A DNA stretch of 64,000 nt from Methylotenera_A sp049687015 (GCA_049687015.1 JBAVIP010000035.1:92189-156188); one strand, 5' to 3'. Shown: positions 9,676 through 18,880, counted from the first letter of the stretch. Notes: generated by a model not told the origin, from the sequence alone. Numbers and translations: made by a program.

Positions 9676-11124
9676 ATGCTGCCTACCATCGTACTCGTTG
9701 GCCGTCCCAACGTTGGAAAATCCACCCTTTTTAATCGATTAACCAAAAGCCGTGATGCACTGGTTGCGGATTTGCCTGGGTTAACGCGCGACAGGCACTA
9801 CGGACGCGGCATTGGCGCGAGCAAGCCATATTTGGTGATTGATACGGGTGGCTTTGAGCCGACTGCGGAAAGCGGTATTTTAAAAGAAATGGCGCGCCAA
9901 ACTTTGCTGGCGATTGATGAAGCTGATGTGGTCATTTTTATAGTAGATGGCCGCGCTGGCATTACTCCGCAAGAATATATCATCGCTGATAAATTGCGCC
10001 GTGCGCAGCGCCCGGTGTTATTGGCTGTTAATAAAACTGAGGGCATGCAAAAAGCGGTTGTGTCGGCAGATTTCCATGAGCTAGGTCTTGGCGAGCCGCT
10101 ATCCATCTCATCCGCGCATGGCGAAGGCGTTAAAGATTTAATCGAACTCGCCTTGGAAAATTTCCCTGAGCCGCAAGAAGATGAAGAAGTTAAAAACAAT
10201 AATAGAGTGCCAAGAATCGCCATTGTCGGCCGCCCTAATGTAGGTAAATCAACGCTGGTGAATGCCTTGCTGGGCGAAGAGCGCGTGATCGCATTTGACG
10301 AGCCCGGCACTACGCGCGATTCGATTGAAATCGACCTGGAAAAAAATGGCAAGCATTACGTGATCATCGATACGGCTGGTGTACGTAAGCGCGGACGCGT
10401 ATTCGAATCGATTGAAAAATTCTCTGTGGTCAAAACTATGCAAGCGATTGAAGATGCCAATGTGGCGATTTTGGTGGTGGATGCACAAGAAGGCATTACC
10501 GAGCAAGATGCTCACGTAGCCGCTTATATACTGGATGCTGGCCGTGCCTTGGTAGTAGCAATTAATAAGTGGGATGGTTTGAAAGAGGATGAGCGCGACT
10601 GGATTAAAAAAGAAATTGATCGTAAGCTTCAATTTCTGGACTTTGCCAAATTTCATTATATTTCAGCCTTGCGCAAGAAGGGTTTGCCTGAATTATTTAC
10701 TTCGGTAGATGGCGCATTCAAGGCAGCATTTGCCAAGCTTGCGACGCCGCAGCTTACGCGGGTATTGATTGACGCAGTAGCACAGCATCAGCCGCCAGTG
10801 AGTCGTGGCACACGACCTAAGTTAAGATATGCGCATCAGGGCGGCATGAACCCGCCGATTGTGGTGGTGCATGGCAACCACGTGGATGGCGTAAAAGATA
10901 GTTACAAGCGCTTTTTGGAAGGCGTGTTCCGCAAAACTTTTCAGCTTACCGGCACGCCACTACGCGTGCAGTTTAAGCAGGGCGACAATCCATTTGCTGA
11001 TCCTGAAAAACGTAAAGCGGGCGAGGGTATTGTGAGTATGCGCCGCCGTAAGACGGCACAACGCGCTGAATTGAAAGCTAAAAAAGAGGTTGATGATAAG
11101 GGCAGGCGTGCCAAAAAGCATTAG
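9676..11124 (+). CDS. der: Ribosome assembly GTPase Der (EngA)
   Basis: A 482-residue GTPase with two tandem G domains, each with GRPNVGKST (near residue 10 and near 185) and the expected DTGG/DTAG and NKTE/NKWD motifs, then a KH-like C-terminal domain and a basic tail. Der is essential for 50S subunit maturation. The ATG at 9676 is chosen because MLPTIVLVGRPNVGKS matches the family start; the open frame extends upstream into bamB, but that part is not Der-like. Confidence 0.97.
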   Translation: MLPTIVLVGRPNVGKSTLFNRLTKSRDALVADLPGLTRDRHYGRGIGASKPYLVIDTGGFEPTAESGILKEMARQTLLAIDEADVVIFIVDGRAGITPQEYIIADKLRRAQRPVLLAVNKTEGMQKAVVSADFHELGLGEPLSISSAHGEGVKDLIELALENFPEPQEDEEVKNNNRVPRIAIVGRPNVGKSTLVNALLGEERVIAFDEPGTTRDSIEIDLEKNGKHYVIIDTAGVRKRGRVFESIEKFSVVKTMQAIEDANVAILVVDAQEGITEQDAHVAAYILDAGRALVVAINKWDGLKEDERDWIKKEIDRKLQFLDFAKFHYISALRKKGLPELFTSVDGAFKAAFAKLATPQLTRVLIDAVAQHQPPVSRGTRPKLRYAHQGGMNPPIVVVHGNHVDGVKDSYKRFLEGVFRKTFQLTGTPLRVQFKQGDNPFADPEKRKAGEGIVSMRRRKTAQRAELKAKKEVDDKGRRAKKH

Positions 11125-11146
11125 TCTCTAAGCCTGTTAAGAACAA

Positions 11147-11479
11147 TTAAAACGAGCGATAATTTTCGTATTGCTTATTTTCTTTAGGCAGTTCATAAGG
11201 ATCTGCAACGTAAGCTGGCCCTTTCATGATCATGACCAGAATGCATCCAATGGCTGTCGCACCTACAAAAAACCAATAGCTAAAGAGAATGCCCAGGCAC
11301 TGGTAAATGATTTTCTGCTGTGCCGGATTCAGCGTGTCGTTGTTAAAATAAATACTGAGCATGATAGCAACCAGCGGCGCTGTGCCAAGAACGAATATTA
11401 TCGGTATTTTTTTGAACAAAACCCACTCAAACCCTGACGGTGATCTGGTATACCCTGGTAGTTTGTTAAGCAGGCTCAT
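11147..11479 (-). CDS. Small two-helix membrane protein of unknown function
   Basis: A 110-residue protein I do not recognise. Two hydrophobic segments (about residues 27-45 and 62-84) predict two transmembrane helices, with a short polar N-terminus and a charged C-terminal tail. It follows bamD on the minus strand with a 12-bp gap, so it is probably co-transcribed. It ends convergently with der. The residue pattern looks coding, but family membership is unknown. Confidence 0.6.
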   Translation of the reverse strand: MSLLNKLPGYTRSPSGFEWVLFKKIPIIFVLGTAPLVAIMLSIYFNNDTLNPAQQKIIYQCLGILFSYWFFVGATAIGCILVMIMKGPAYVADPYELPKENKQYENYRSF

Positions 11480-11491
11480 AAAGTCAGGTCT

Positions 11492-12331
11492 TTAATAGAG
11501 GCTTTCCCAGAATTTCCACCACACGCGTTCGTCTTCACTTACTTTGCCAGTCACCATCGGGTTTTGTGGGTAATTGGTTTTAAGTACGCGCAAGGCGTCC
11601 TCTTTTAAATCCTGCAAATCCATGTAGTCATAGGCGCTAATGCTAACTACCAGCGCTTCTTCAACGGAAACAGAGTTTGGGTAGTATTCCAGCACATATT
11701 TGGCGCGGTTAAGCGCCGCTAAATAGGCTTGGCGCTTCATGTAGTAGCGCGCAACATGCATTTCGTGCTGCGACAGCGTGTTCACCAGATACACCATGCG
11801 CTGAGTGGCATCTTTATAATAGCGGCTTTTCGGGTAACGCTCCGTTAGCTCTTTAAATGCGGCGAATGAGAGTTTAAGCGCCTTCGGATCGCGATCGCTG
11901 ATTTCCTGTGCGGTATATTTTTCGATAAAGCCGCGCTCGTTAAAGCTGGCAAGGCCCTTTAAGTAATATGCGTAATCTACATTCGGGTGATTGGGATGCA
12001 ATTTAATGAAACGATCTGCCGCCGCTACACAAGAGACAGGGTCGCTCTTTTTGTAGTACGCATACGCAATCTCAAGTTGCGCTTGCGTCGCATATTTGCC
12101 ATGCGGGAAACGTGACTCTAGTTTTTGAAAATAACCGATGGCTTTGTCATAGTCTTTATCGATCATTTTGGCTTCGCCCTCTTGGTAGATGCGGTCAGCT
12201 TGCCAGCCTTTGGTATCGTCTAGTTCTGTAGGGTCGCCAAAAATGGCGCAGGCGCTCAGAAATAAAGCAGCAAATAAACCTAAAAACCCAAGGGATAAAA
12301 GCGGTAAAATACGTTTCACGATATATTTCAA
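11492..12331 (-). CDS. bamD: Outer-membrane assembly lipoprotein BamD
   Basis: A TPR lipoprotein of about 279 residues, the essential partner of BamA in the BAM complex. The signal peptide ends in FLSAC (Cys28) and is followed by repeats such as YDKAIGYFQKLESRFP typical of BamD/YfiO. The start chosen is the TTG at 12331, which has GCAGG about eight bases upstream and gives a normal signal peptide; the open frame continues to 12637 but that part lies across the divergent rluD start and is not BamD-like. Divergent transcription from rluD is usual in proteobacteria. Confidence 0.92.
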   Translation of the reverse strand: MKYIVKRILPLLSLGFLGLFAALFLSACAIFGDPTELDDTKGWQADRIYQEGEAKMIDKDYDKAIGYFQKLESRFPHGKYATQAQLEIAYAYYKKSDPVSCVAAADRFIKLHPNHPNVDYAYYLKGLASFNERGFIEKYTAQEISDRDPKALKLSFAAFKELTERYPKSRYYKDATQRMVYLVNTLSQHEMHVARYYMKRQAYLAALNRAKYVLEYYPNSVSVEEALVVSISAYDYMDLQDLKEDALRVLKTNYPQNPMVTGKVSEDERVWWKFWESLY

Positions 12332-12386
12332 AATAAAAACCTGCAAATAAATATGTTTTATTATAACTGATGCCATAGAAAAACCG

Positions 12387-13487
12387 ATGCCCCATAAACA
12401 TATACAAGCTAAAACCGAAATCGCAGCAGAAATAAAGCCGGAAATAAGACTCAGTATCCCCATGCATTTAGGTGGTGAGCGATTGGACATTGCTTTACAG
12501 CAAATGTTGCCACAACATTCGCGTAGCCGTTTGCAAACCTGGATTAAGGCTGGTTTGGTGACATTAAATAAGCAGGCTGCTACGGCTAAAACCAAGGTCT
12601 GGGGCGGGGAACAGGTGAGTGTTGTAGCGCAAGCCAATCCTCAAGAGCAGGCTTTTTTGCCAGAAAATATTCCGCTGGATATTGTGTTTGAGGATGATAC
12701 GATTCTAGTGATTAACAAGCCCGCAGGATTGGTCGTGCACCCTGCGGCAGGCAATTGGAGCGGCACATTGCTGAATGCTTTGCTGCATCATGCGCCGCAT
12801 TTGGCGGACATTCCGCGCTGCGGCATCGTGCACAGGCTAGATAAAGACACCAGCGGATTGTTGGTGGTAGCAAAAACTTTGGAGGCACAAACTAGTTTAG
12901 TGCGTCAATTACAGGCGCGCACGGTGAAGCGCGAGTACCGCGCTATCGTGTGGGGTCAGTTGTGGCGTAACGGTACGATTAATCAGCCGATTGGCCGTCA
13001 CCCGCATGCGCGCACTAAAATGGCAGTGACTCGCACCGGCAAGCCCGCCATCACGCACTATGAGGTGTTGGAGCGCTTTGGTGTGCATACTTATTTGCGT
13101 TGCCAATTAGAAACTGGCCGTACCCATCAAATTCGCGTGCATCTGCAGTTCTTAAAAGCACCGATGCTAGGCGACCCAGTTTATGGTATCGGCAATATTA
13201 TTCCGCACAAGCTGATGACGCAGACTTTAAAAGGCGCGGTTTCTGGCTTTCATCGTCAAGCGCTACATGCCATAAAACTTGGGCTGATTCACCCTAAAAC
13301 TAATGAACCGATGGAATGGCAAATTGAGCTGGCCGACGACATGAAGGCTTTGCTGGAAGCGATGCGACATGAAGATGCGCCTCAGGAAATGGAAGAGTTT
13401 GACTTTGGCGTAGACGAAAATGGTCTGTACGTAAGTGAAGACGATGATTTTGATGACGAAGAGTGGGATGAGTTAGAGGATGAATGA
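12387..13487 (+). CDS. rluD: 23S rRNA pseudouridine synthase RluD
   Basis: A 366-residue RluA-family enzyme that makes pseudouridines in helix 69 of 23S rRNA. An S4 RNA-binding domain (about residues 30-95) is followed by the catalytic domain with HRLDKDTSGLLVVAK, which holds the catalytic aspartate, and RTHQIRVH. The last 33 or so residues form an acidic tail full of Asp and Glu, absent from E. coli RluD. The stop overlaps the pgeF start. Divergence from bamD and coupling to pgeF match the conserved proteobacterial arrangement. Confidence 0.95.
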   Translation: MPHKHIQAKTEIAAEIKPEIRLSIPMHLGGERLDIALQQMLPQHSRSRLQTWIKAGLVTLNKQAATAKTKVWGGEQVSVVAQANPQEQAFLPENIPLDIVFEDDTILVINKPAGLVVHPAAGNWSGTLLNALLHHAPHLADIPRCGIVHRLDKDTSGLLVVAKTLEAQTSLVRQLQARTVKREYRAIVWGQLWRNGTINQPIGRHPHARTKMAVTRTGKPAITHYEVLERFGVHTYLRCQLETGRTHQIRVHLQFLKAPMLGDPVYGIGNIIPHKLMTQTLKGAVSGFHRQALHAIKLGLIHPKTNEPMEWQIELADDMKALLEAMRHEDAPQEMEEFDFGVDENGLYVSEDDDFDDEEWDELEDE

Positions 13488-14220
13488 GTTCGAATTCATT
13501 CTCCCCGATTGGCCTGCGCCTGCAAATGTGCATGCCATGCAGACCACGCGGAATAAGGGCTACAGCCATGCGCCTTACGATAGTTTGAATTTTGGCAGTC
13601 ATGTCAACGATAATCCGCAGCACGTGGCGCAGAACCGCCAGTTATTGAGCCGGTATTTGCCTAGTGAGCCAGTTTGGTTGAATCAGGTTCACGGTGTACG
13701 CGTGGTCGATGCGGCCAATACTAATTGTGTGCCAGATGCGGACGCGAGTTTTACCACGCGCAAAAATGTGGTGTGCGTAACCATGACGGCAGACTGTTTG
13801 CCCGTGTTGCTGTGTGATAAGGCGGGTAGTGTGGTTGCGGCCGTACATGCGGGTTGGCGCGGGCTTTGTGACGGCGCTCTGGAAGCCAGCACCCATGCGG
13901 TCTGCAGGGCAGCTAATATTGAGCATAATCAGATTATGGCATGGCTTGGTCCCGCTATTGGTCCGAATGCGTTTGAAGTGGGCAGCGAAGTGCGCGAACA
14001 ATTTATTGCAAAAGACAAAAAATCTGAGAGTGCTTTCAATCCTCATGACGACAAATGGCTAGGCGATATCTACCAAATTGCTACGCAACGCTTGAATAAT
14101 CTCGGTGTTACGCAAATTTACGGTGGAGGCTTATGCACATATACGGATAAAGAAAGATTCTTCTCATTCCGCCGCGATGGCGATACAGGGCGCATGGCGA
14201 CGCTCATCTGGTTGGCTTAA
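13480..14220 (+). CDS. pgeF: Purine nucleoside phosphorylase PgeF (YfiH, multicopper-oxidase-like fold)
   Basis: A 246-residue member of the YfiH/DUF152 family, once called polyphenol oxidase or laccase-domain protein. It has the conserved LNQVHG, TADCLPVLL, HAGWRG and AWLGPAIG motifs whose His and Cys bind zinc. Members are reported to act on purine nucleosides and to keep wrong amino acids out of peptidoglycan precursors. It overlaps the rluD 3' end by 8 bp, so the two genes should be translated together. Confidence 0.93.
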   Translation: MNEFEFILPDWPAPANVHAMQTTRNKGYSHAPYDSLNFGSHVNDNPQHVAQNRQLLSRYLPSEPVWLNQVHGVRVVDAANTNCVPDADASFTTRKNVVCVTMTADCLPVLLCDKAGSVVAAVHAGWRGLCDGALEASTHAVCRAANIEHNQIMAWLGPAIGPNAFEVGSEVREQFIAKDKKSESAFNPHDDKWLGDIYQIATQRLNNLGVTQIYGGGLCTYTDKERFFSFRRDGDTGRMATLIWLA

Positions 14221-14254
14221 GTTATAATGCGCATCCTGATTAAGTTTAAAATTT

Positions 14255-15142
14255 ATGACAATTCCTGATTTTCCCATTTTAATTTGGATTATTCTCTCCA
14301 GCCTGATTGGTGGAACGTTAAGCGTGGCTGGCGCGGCATTGGTGGCCCTTAACGCGCGGGCATCGGGCGTGCCCATGCTTATTAGCTATGCCATCGGCGC
14401 CATGCTAGGCGCAGTGTTTTTAGAGATTTTGCCAGAAGCGATTAAAGTCGCCACTGACGTGCATGCGATGACTGCGACCGTATTGTTTGGCATTTTGCTA
14501 TTTTTTACGCTCGAAAAACTGGTGATATGGCGGCATTGTCATGGTGATCACTGCGAAGTGCATGCGATTCATACCGAAGAAGAATGTCCGGAGACGCATC
14601 CTCACACCACCAAATATAAACCGGTAACTGTTAAGCAGCCATCAATTTTGGCGCCCGCAGCTAGTCATCATGCCCATTCTCATATGCATGATCATGGTCG
14701 TAGTGGCATGATGGTGATGATAGGCGACACTTTCCATAACTTTGTTGATGGGATTTTGATAGCCTCGGCGTTTATGTTGGATGTAAAAGTCGGAATCGTC
14801 ACGGCTGTCGCTATTATTGCGCACGAAATCCCACAGGAAGTGGGCGATTTTTTAATTTTACTACACTCCGGTTACAGCAAAAAACAGGCGTTTGCGTTCA
14901 ATTTAGTTTCCAGTTTTGCCACCGTTATTGGCGGCACGGCGGCCTATTTTGCGCTGCAACATGTGCAAGGTTGGGTGCCGACCATTCTGGGCTTGGCCGC
15001 TGCCAGCATGCTCTATGTGGCAGTAGCAGATTTAATTCCCAGCTTGCATAAGCGCACCGAGCTACACGCCACTATCTCGCAGCTAGTCCTTATTGCATGC
15101 GGTGTTGCATCAATTTGGCTTACAGGCCATTTTTTAGAGTAA
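14255..15142 (+). CDS. ZIP-family divalent metal transporter
   Basis: A 295-residue membrane protein with about eight hydrophobic segments. The ZIP signatures are in place: HNFVDGILIA in TM4 and AHEIPQEVGDF in TM5, which hold the metal-binding residues. Between TM3 and TM4 lies a cytoplasmic loop very rich in histidine (about residues 90-150, for example HCHGDHCEVH and HHAHSHMHDHG), which probably binds Zn, Fe or related cations. Substrate cannot be told from sequence alone. No metal regulator or Zur-type site was recognised upstream. Confidence 0.9.
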   Translation: MTIPDFPILIWIILSSLIGGTLSVAGAALVALNARASGVPMLISYAIGAMLGAVFLEILPEAIKVATDVHAMTATVLFGILLFFTLEKLVIWRHCHGDHCEVHAIHTEEECPETHPHTTKYKPVTVKQPSILAPAASHHAHSHMHDHGRSGMMVMIGDTFHNFVDGILIASAFMLDVKVGIVTAVAIIAHEIPQEVGDFLILLHSGYSKKQAFAFNLVSSFATVIGGTAAYFALQHVQGWVPTILGLAAASMLYVAVADLIPSLHKRTELHATISQLVLIACGVASIWLTGHFLE

Positions 15143-15151
15143 TTGATATAA

Positions 15152-16489
15152 ATGAAAACATCCACACCAAAAGTAGGTTTCGTTTCCCTGGGTTGCCCAA
15201 AAGCAGGCAGTGATGCCGAGCGCATACTTACGCAATTACGTGCTGAAGGCTATGAAATTTCACCAAGTTACGAAGATTCCGATCTGGTCGTCGTCAATAC
15301 CTGCGGCTTTATCGATAGCGCGGTAGAAGAATCGCTGGATGCGATTGGCGAAGCGCTACACAAAAATGGCAAGGTGATTGTGACGGGTTGTTTAGGCGCA
15401 AAAAAAGATGTTGTGATAAACGCACACCCGAGTGTTTTAGCGGTTACTGGCCCACACGCGCTGGAAGAAGTGATGATGCACGTGCACGCCAATTTGCCGA
15501 AACTGCACGAGCCGTTTATTGATTTAGTGCCGCCACAAGGTATACGCCTGACCCCCAGCCATTATGCTTACCTTAAAATTTCCGAAGGTTGCAACCATCG
15601 TTGCAGCTTCTGCATCATCCCCAGCATGCGCGGCGATTTGGTCAGTCGCCCAATCGGCGAGGTGATGAACGAGGCAGAAAACCTCGTCAATGCTGGCGTT
15701 TCGGAGATTCTCGTCATTTCGCAAGACACATCTGCTTATGGCGTCGATGTTAAATATAGAAGCGGCTTCTGGAATGGTCGCCCTATCAAAACGCGCATGA
15801 CAGAACTCACCAAAGCGCTAAGTGAGTTAGGTGTGTGGGTGCGTTTGCATTATGTTTATCCCTATCCGCATGTGGATGAAGTGATTCCATTGATGGCGGA
15901 TGGCCTGATTTTGCCGTATCTGGATGTGCCGTTTCAGCACGCCAGCCCGCGTATTCTTAAGGCCATGAAACGCCCAGCGAGCAGCGAGAACAATCTTGCC
16001 CGCATTAAAGCGTGGCGCGAAATCTGCCCGGATATTACGGTGAGAAGCACCTTTATTGCCGGCTTTCCGGGCGAAACCGAAGACGACTTTCAAATGCTAC
16101 TCGACTTTTTAGAAGAAGCCCAATTGGACAGAGTAGGCTGCTTTGCATATTCTGCGGTGGACGGTGCTAAAGCCAACGAACTGCCAGATCAAGTGCCAGA
16201 AGAGGTGAAACAAGAGCGTTTAAGCCGTTTTATGGTGGTGCAGGAGCGTATCAGTGCCGGCAAGCTGCATGCCAAAATTGGCAGTATGCAAACGGTGCTG
16301 GTGGATGAAATTGTGCAAGATGCAGAAGGCAATATCGAGGCGGTTGGTCGCACCAAGGCCGATGCGCCAGAGATTGATGGTGTAGTCTACATGGAAGATG
16401 CCGAAGGTTTAACGCCGGGGGATTTTGTAGAAGTTGAGATTTATAGCGCGGATGGGCATGATTTGAGGGGTGGGCCACCGAGGGGCTAG
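15152..16489 (+). CDS. rimO: Ribosomal protein S12 methylthiotransferase RimO
   Basis: A 445-residue radical-SAM methylthiotransferase that modifies an aspartate of ribosomal protein S12. The N-terminal UPF0004 domain has SLGCPKAGSDAERI, the radical-SAM domain has CNHRCSFC (CxxxCxxC cluster ligands) and the C-terminus has a TRAM domain. Length is normal for RimO. It starts 10 bp after the ZIP gene and is followed within 5 bp by a small gene on the same strand. Confidence 0.96.
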   Translation: MKTSTPKVGFVSLGCPKAGSDAERILTQLRAEGYEISPSYEDSDLVVVNTCGFIDSAVEESLDAIGEALHKNGKVIVTGCLGAKKDVVINAHPSVLAVTGPHALEEVMMHVHANLPKLHEPFIDLVPPQGIRLTPSHYAYLKISEGCNHRCSFCIIPSMRGDLVSRPIGEVMNEAENLVNAGVSEILVISQDTSAYGVDVKYRSGFWNGRPIKTRMTELTKALSELGVWVRLHYVYPYPHVDEVIPLMADGLILPYLDVPFQHASPRILKAMKRPASSENNLARIKAWREICPDITVRSTFIAGFPGETEDDFQMLLDFLEEAQLDRVGCFAYSAVDGAKANELPDQVPEEVKQERLSRFMVVQERISAGKLHAKIGSMQTVLVDEIVQDAEGNIEAVGRTKADAPEIDGVVYMEDAEGLTPGDFVEVEIYSADGHDLRGGPPRG

Positions 16490-16493
16490 GAAT

Positions 16494-16904
16494 ATGCGTG
16501 ACGAATTATACGTATTAGAACTGTGTGACAAAGTCTTAAAACGCAAAGCTTCACGTCAACACCGATTTGATTTTTTAAAAGGAGATTCGGGAAGAAAGTT
16601 GCCTGTTGATGCCTACTATGAAGACTTGAAGCTTGTTATTGAATATCGGGAGCGCCAGCATTCTGAGCCAGTTGCCTTATTTGATAAGCGTATGACTGTT
16701 AGTGGCATTTCGCGTGGTGAGCAAAGAGCAAGATATGACAAGTTGCGTAGTGAGAAAATCCCTAAAGAAGGCTTGCAACTTGTTGAGCTTTGTTACTCAG
16801 ATTTTGCACATGGTTCAAATAAGCGTTTAAAGCAAGTTGAACAAAACGACATTCTTGTTATTCAAGAAAAGTTAAAAGTATATATATTGATTAGTCAGCA
16901 TTAA
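16494..16904 (+). CDS. Unknown small protein with a restriction-endonuclease-like look
   Basis: A 136-residue protein I cannot name. The segment from about residue 20 to 60, with FDFLKGDSG, LPVDAYYEDLKLVIEYRERQ, looks like the core of a PD-(D/E)XK or Vsr-type nuclease fold (acidic strand, then E-x-R/K strand), but this is only a pattern match. The ATG at 16494 is preceded by GGGGCTAGGA and starts just past the rimO stop. It is flanked downstream by an intergenic repeat, and its base use is more AT-rich than rimO, so it may be an acquired gene. Confidence 0.6.
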   Translation: MRDELYVLELCDKVLKRKASRQHRFDFLKGDSGRKLPVDAYYEDLKLVIEYRERQHSEPVALFDKRMTVSGISRGEQRARYDKLRSEKIPKEGLQLVELCYSDFAHGSNKRLKQVEQNDILVIQEKLKVYILISQH

Positions 16905-17239
16905 GCACAATTCTGTTTCGCCTCTAGGCGAGTTTCTTTCTTTTGCTTAGCCAAAAGAAAGAAACCAAAGAAAAAGCTACCCCGCTGCCGCTTGTTCCCT
17001 TCGGCTAAGAAATAAAACCTAGGCGCGCCGCATCTGGGCGGCTGCGGAACTCGCGCTTTCAGCGCTCAAACAGTCCTCGCCGCTACCCATCTGCCGCTCA
17101 AGCCGAAGGCGCGGCAAAGGGGATTGAAAGTCAAAACCATGCGAATGCAGACATAAAATACATGCTCTGCAGACCAATATCCATGCGACTTGCAGGGCAG
17201 CACAATTAAATGATAAACGTGTATGTGTGAGGTTAAAAC
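16905..17239. repeat. Gene-free intergenic repeat element
   Basis: 335 bases without a credible gene. It opens with CGCCT/AGGCG and a perfect 14-bp inverted repeat (16932-16965), continues with GC-rich short palindromes (around 16990-17120), and ends with an AT-richer part. From memory, elements that begin with this T/C-rich palindrome occur between genes in many betaproteobacteria, but I cannot check that here. Its right end (about 17161-17216) resembles the end of the gene-less integron cassettes at 62 and 63.9 kb (see findings). Confidence 0.6.
16919..16965. terminator. Possible bidirectional terminator-like hairpins
   Basis: A short CGCCT-CT-AGGCG hairpin is followed at once by a perfect 14-bp stem, GTTTCTTTCTTTTG with CAAAAGAAAGAAAC, around a 6-base loop. 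The stem is A/T-rich, so it is not a classic rho-independent terminator, but it sits 15-60 bases after the stop at 16904 and is the only strong structure there. Confidence 0.4.
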
Positions 17240-17605
17240 TTAATGCGTGAATAAATCGGGCAATACTGGTGCAGGGCGTTCGCTATCGGCACGGGCTTCT
17301 AGAAAGTCCAAAGTATATGGGCAGCGCGTAGGTTTTTTGGCTACTTTTTTCTTTTTAGCACCAGTGATTTCTGTGTTGATATAAGGTGTTTGGCTAATGC
17401 GAATGTAGCCAGACGAAACTAATTTTTGCGCAGTGGTTTCAAACAGGCTGAGCGGATTATCGATGTTCTGCAGGGTGATGGCGGCTTTGGTGACTTTAAG
17501 CACGTTATACATCACGAATTTGCTGGATGTTTGTTTGCCGTAGATTTCGCCAGTGAGAATCATTTTGTTAAACCATTTTTGCCATAAAACTGTCATCATT
17601 AACAA
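17240..17605 (-). CDS. Conserved-looking protein of unknown function
   Basis: Up to 121 residues; I do not recognise a domain. It ends with a basic stretch (AKKKKVAKKP) and a hydrophilic C-terminus. The most natural start may be the Met at 17563 (MILTGEIYG..., 107 residues), since the N-terminal 14 residues of the longer version look unlike coding sequence and neither start has a clear ribosome binding site. It is transcribed away from the RND operon. Confidence 0.5.
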   Translation of the reverse strand: MLMMTVLWQKWFNKMILTGEIYGKQTSSKFVMYNVLKVTKAAITLQNIDNPLSLFETTAQKLVSSGYIRISQTPYINTEITGAKKKKVAKKPTRCPYTLDFLEARADSERPAPVLPDLFTH

Positions 17606-17715
17606 TACTGTCAGGTATATAATGCATTAACACTTTAAATAACGCAAGTATCTTGTTGTCTTAATTGGTATTTTAAGATTAAATTGGCAGATATTTGCAT
17701 GTTTTGGATAATTTT

Positions 17716-18861
17716 ATGAACGCCAGACTGATAATAACAAGCTTTCTGTTAACTATTCTCGTTACAGCATGCGATAAAAAAGAGGGTGCACCACCGCCAG
17801 CGGGTATGAGCATGCCAGCCATGCCTGTAAGCGTGATTGCTGTGCAGCCAACATCCGTGCCGATGAGTGTGGAAGCTGTGGCACAGACCGAGGGCGCCAG
17901 CGAGGTGGAAATTCGTCCGCGCGTAGGCGGCATTATTTTAAAGAAAATGTTTGAAGAAGGCGCGCCGGTAAAGGCCGGGCAGGTGATGTTCCAGATTGAC
18001 CCGGCACCATTCCAGATCGCGCTGGCGCAAGCTAAGGCGCAGGCGGCCGGGCAGGGTGCGCGCATTACGCAAACCGCCCGCGAATCCAGCCGCTTAAAAG
18101 AGTTGTTAGCCACACAATCCATCAGCCAGCGCGAGTACGATAATGCGACTTCGGATGCCAGCATCTCGCAGGCGGGCATGATGCAGGCGCAGGCCAATAT
18201 TAAAGAGGCAGAATTAAACCTTTCTTATACCAGGGTGACGGCGCCGGTTTCGGGTATTGCCGGACGCTTCCAGTTTTCAGAAGGCGCACTGGTGCAAGCC
18301 AATACCAGCTTGTTGACGACGATTATTCAAGTATCACCGATTTGGGTACGGTTTAGTTTGTCTGAGACTGATCTTATAAGCTTGGGCGGGCATTTGGATC
18401 AAAAACATGTGAGTGAGGTGAGCCTTATATTCCCTGATGGCAGCGAGTATGCACAAAAAGGTAAATTAAACTTTACCGCCAATCAAATCAACCCTAGTTT
18501 AGGCACGCAAGAATTAAGGGCAACGTTTGAAAATACTGATAAACGCTTGCTGCCAGGGCAGTTCGTGCGCGCCCGCGTCACGACCGGCACGCGTGAAGGC
18601 GTATTTTTAGTGCCGCAAACTGCCGTGCTGACCGGCGAGCAAGGCAAATTTGTTTATGTGTCCAGTGAGAAAAACGAAGCGGTGGCGCGGCCTGTGGTAG
18701 TGGGCGAGTGGAAGGGTAAAGACTGGATTATTCTGGAAGGCTTAAAGGCCAATGACAAGGTGATTGTAGATAATTTAATCAAGTTGCGGCCTAACGCGCT
18801 TGTTGCGCCGCATGCTCTGGGAGCCGCACCAGTATTTCCTCCTGGGGCACCTGCCAAATAG
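17716..18861 (+). CDS. RND efflux pump periplasmic adaptor (membrane fusion protein)
   Basis: A 381-residue lipoprotein of the AcrA/MexA family. The signal peptide ends in LVTAC (Cys19); then come the barrel-sandwich/lipoyl half with VEIRPRVGGIILKKMFEEGAPV, an alpha hairpin around AQAKAQAAGQGARITQ, the second lipoyl half and the beta-barrel and membrane-proximal domains. It joins the inner-membrane pump to the outer-membrane channel encoded just downstream. The start at 17716 is chosen because MNARLIITSF gives a clean signal peptide. No regulator gene is adjacent. Confidence 0.9.
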   Translation: MNARLIITSFLLTILVTACDKKEGAPPPAGMSMPAMPVSVIAVQPTSVPMSVEAVAQTEGASEVEIRPRVGGIILKKMFEEGAPVKAGQVMFQIDPAPFQIALAQAKAQAAGQGARITQTARESSRLKELLATQSISQREYDNATSDASISQAGMMQAQANIKEAELNLSYTRVTAPVSGIAGRFQFSEGALVQANTSLLTTIIQVSPIWVRFSLSETDLISLGGHLDQKHVSEVSLIFPDGSEYAQKGKLNFTANQINPSLGTQELRATFENTDKRLLPGQFVRARVTTGTREGVFLVPQTAVLTGEQGKFVYVSSEKNEAVARPVVVGEWKGKDWIILEGLKANDKVIVDNLIKLRPNALVAPHALGAAPVFPPGAPAK

Positions 18862-18880
18862 GCTTTTGTGACCATTTATT

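Noticed and set aside
12332..12637. 102-codon N-terminal extension of BamD
   Set aside because: It would run across the divergent rluD start and give no signal peptide at the N-terminus; the TTG at 12331 gives a normal lipoprotein signal.
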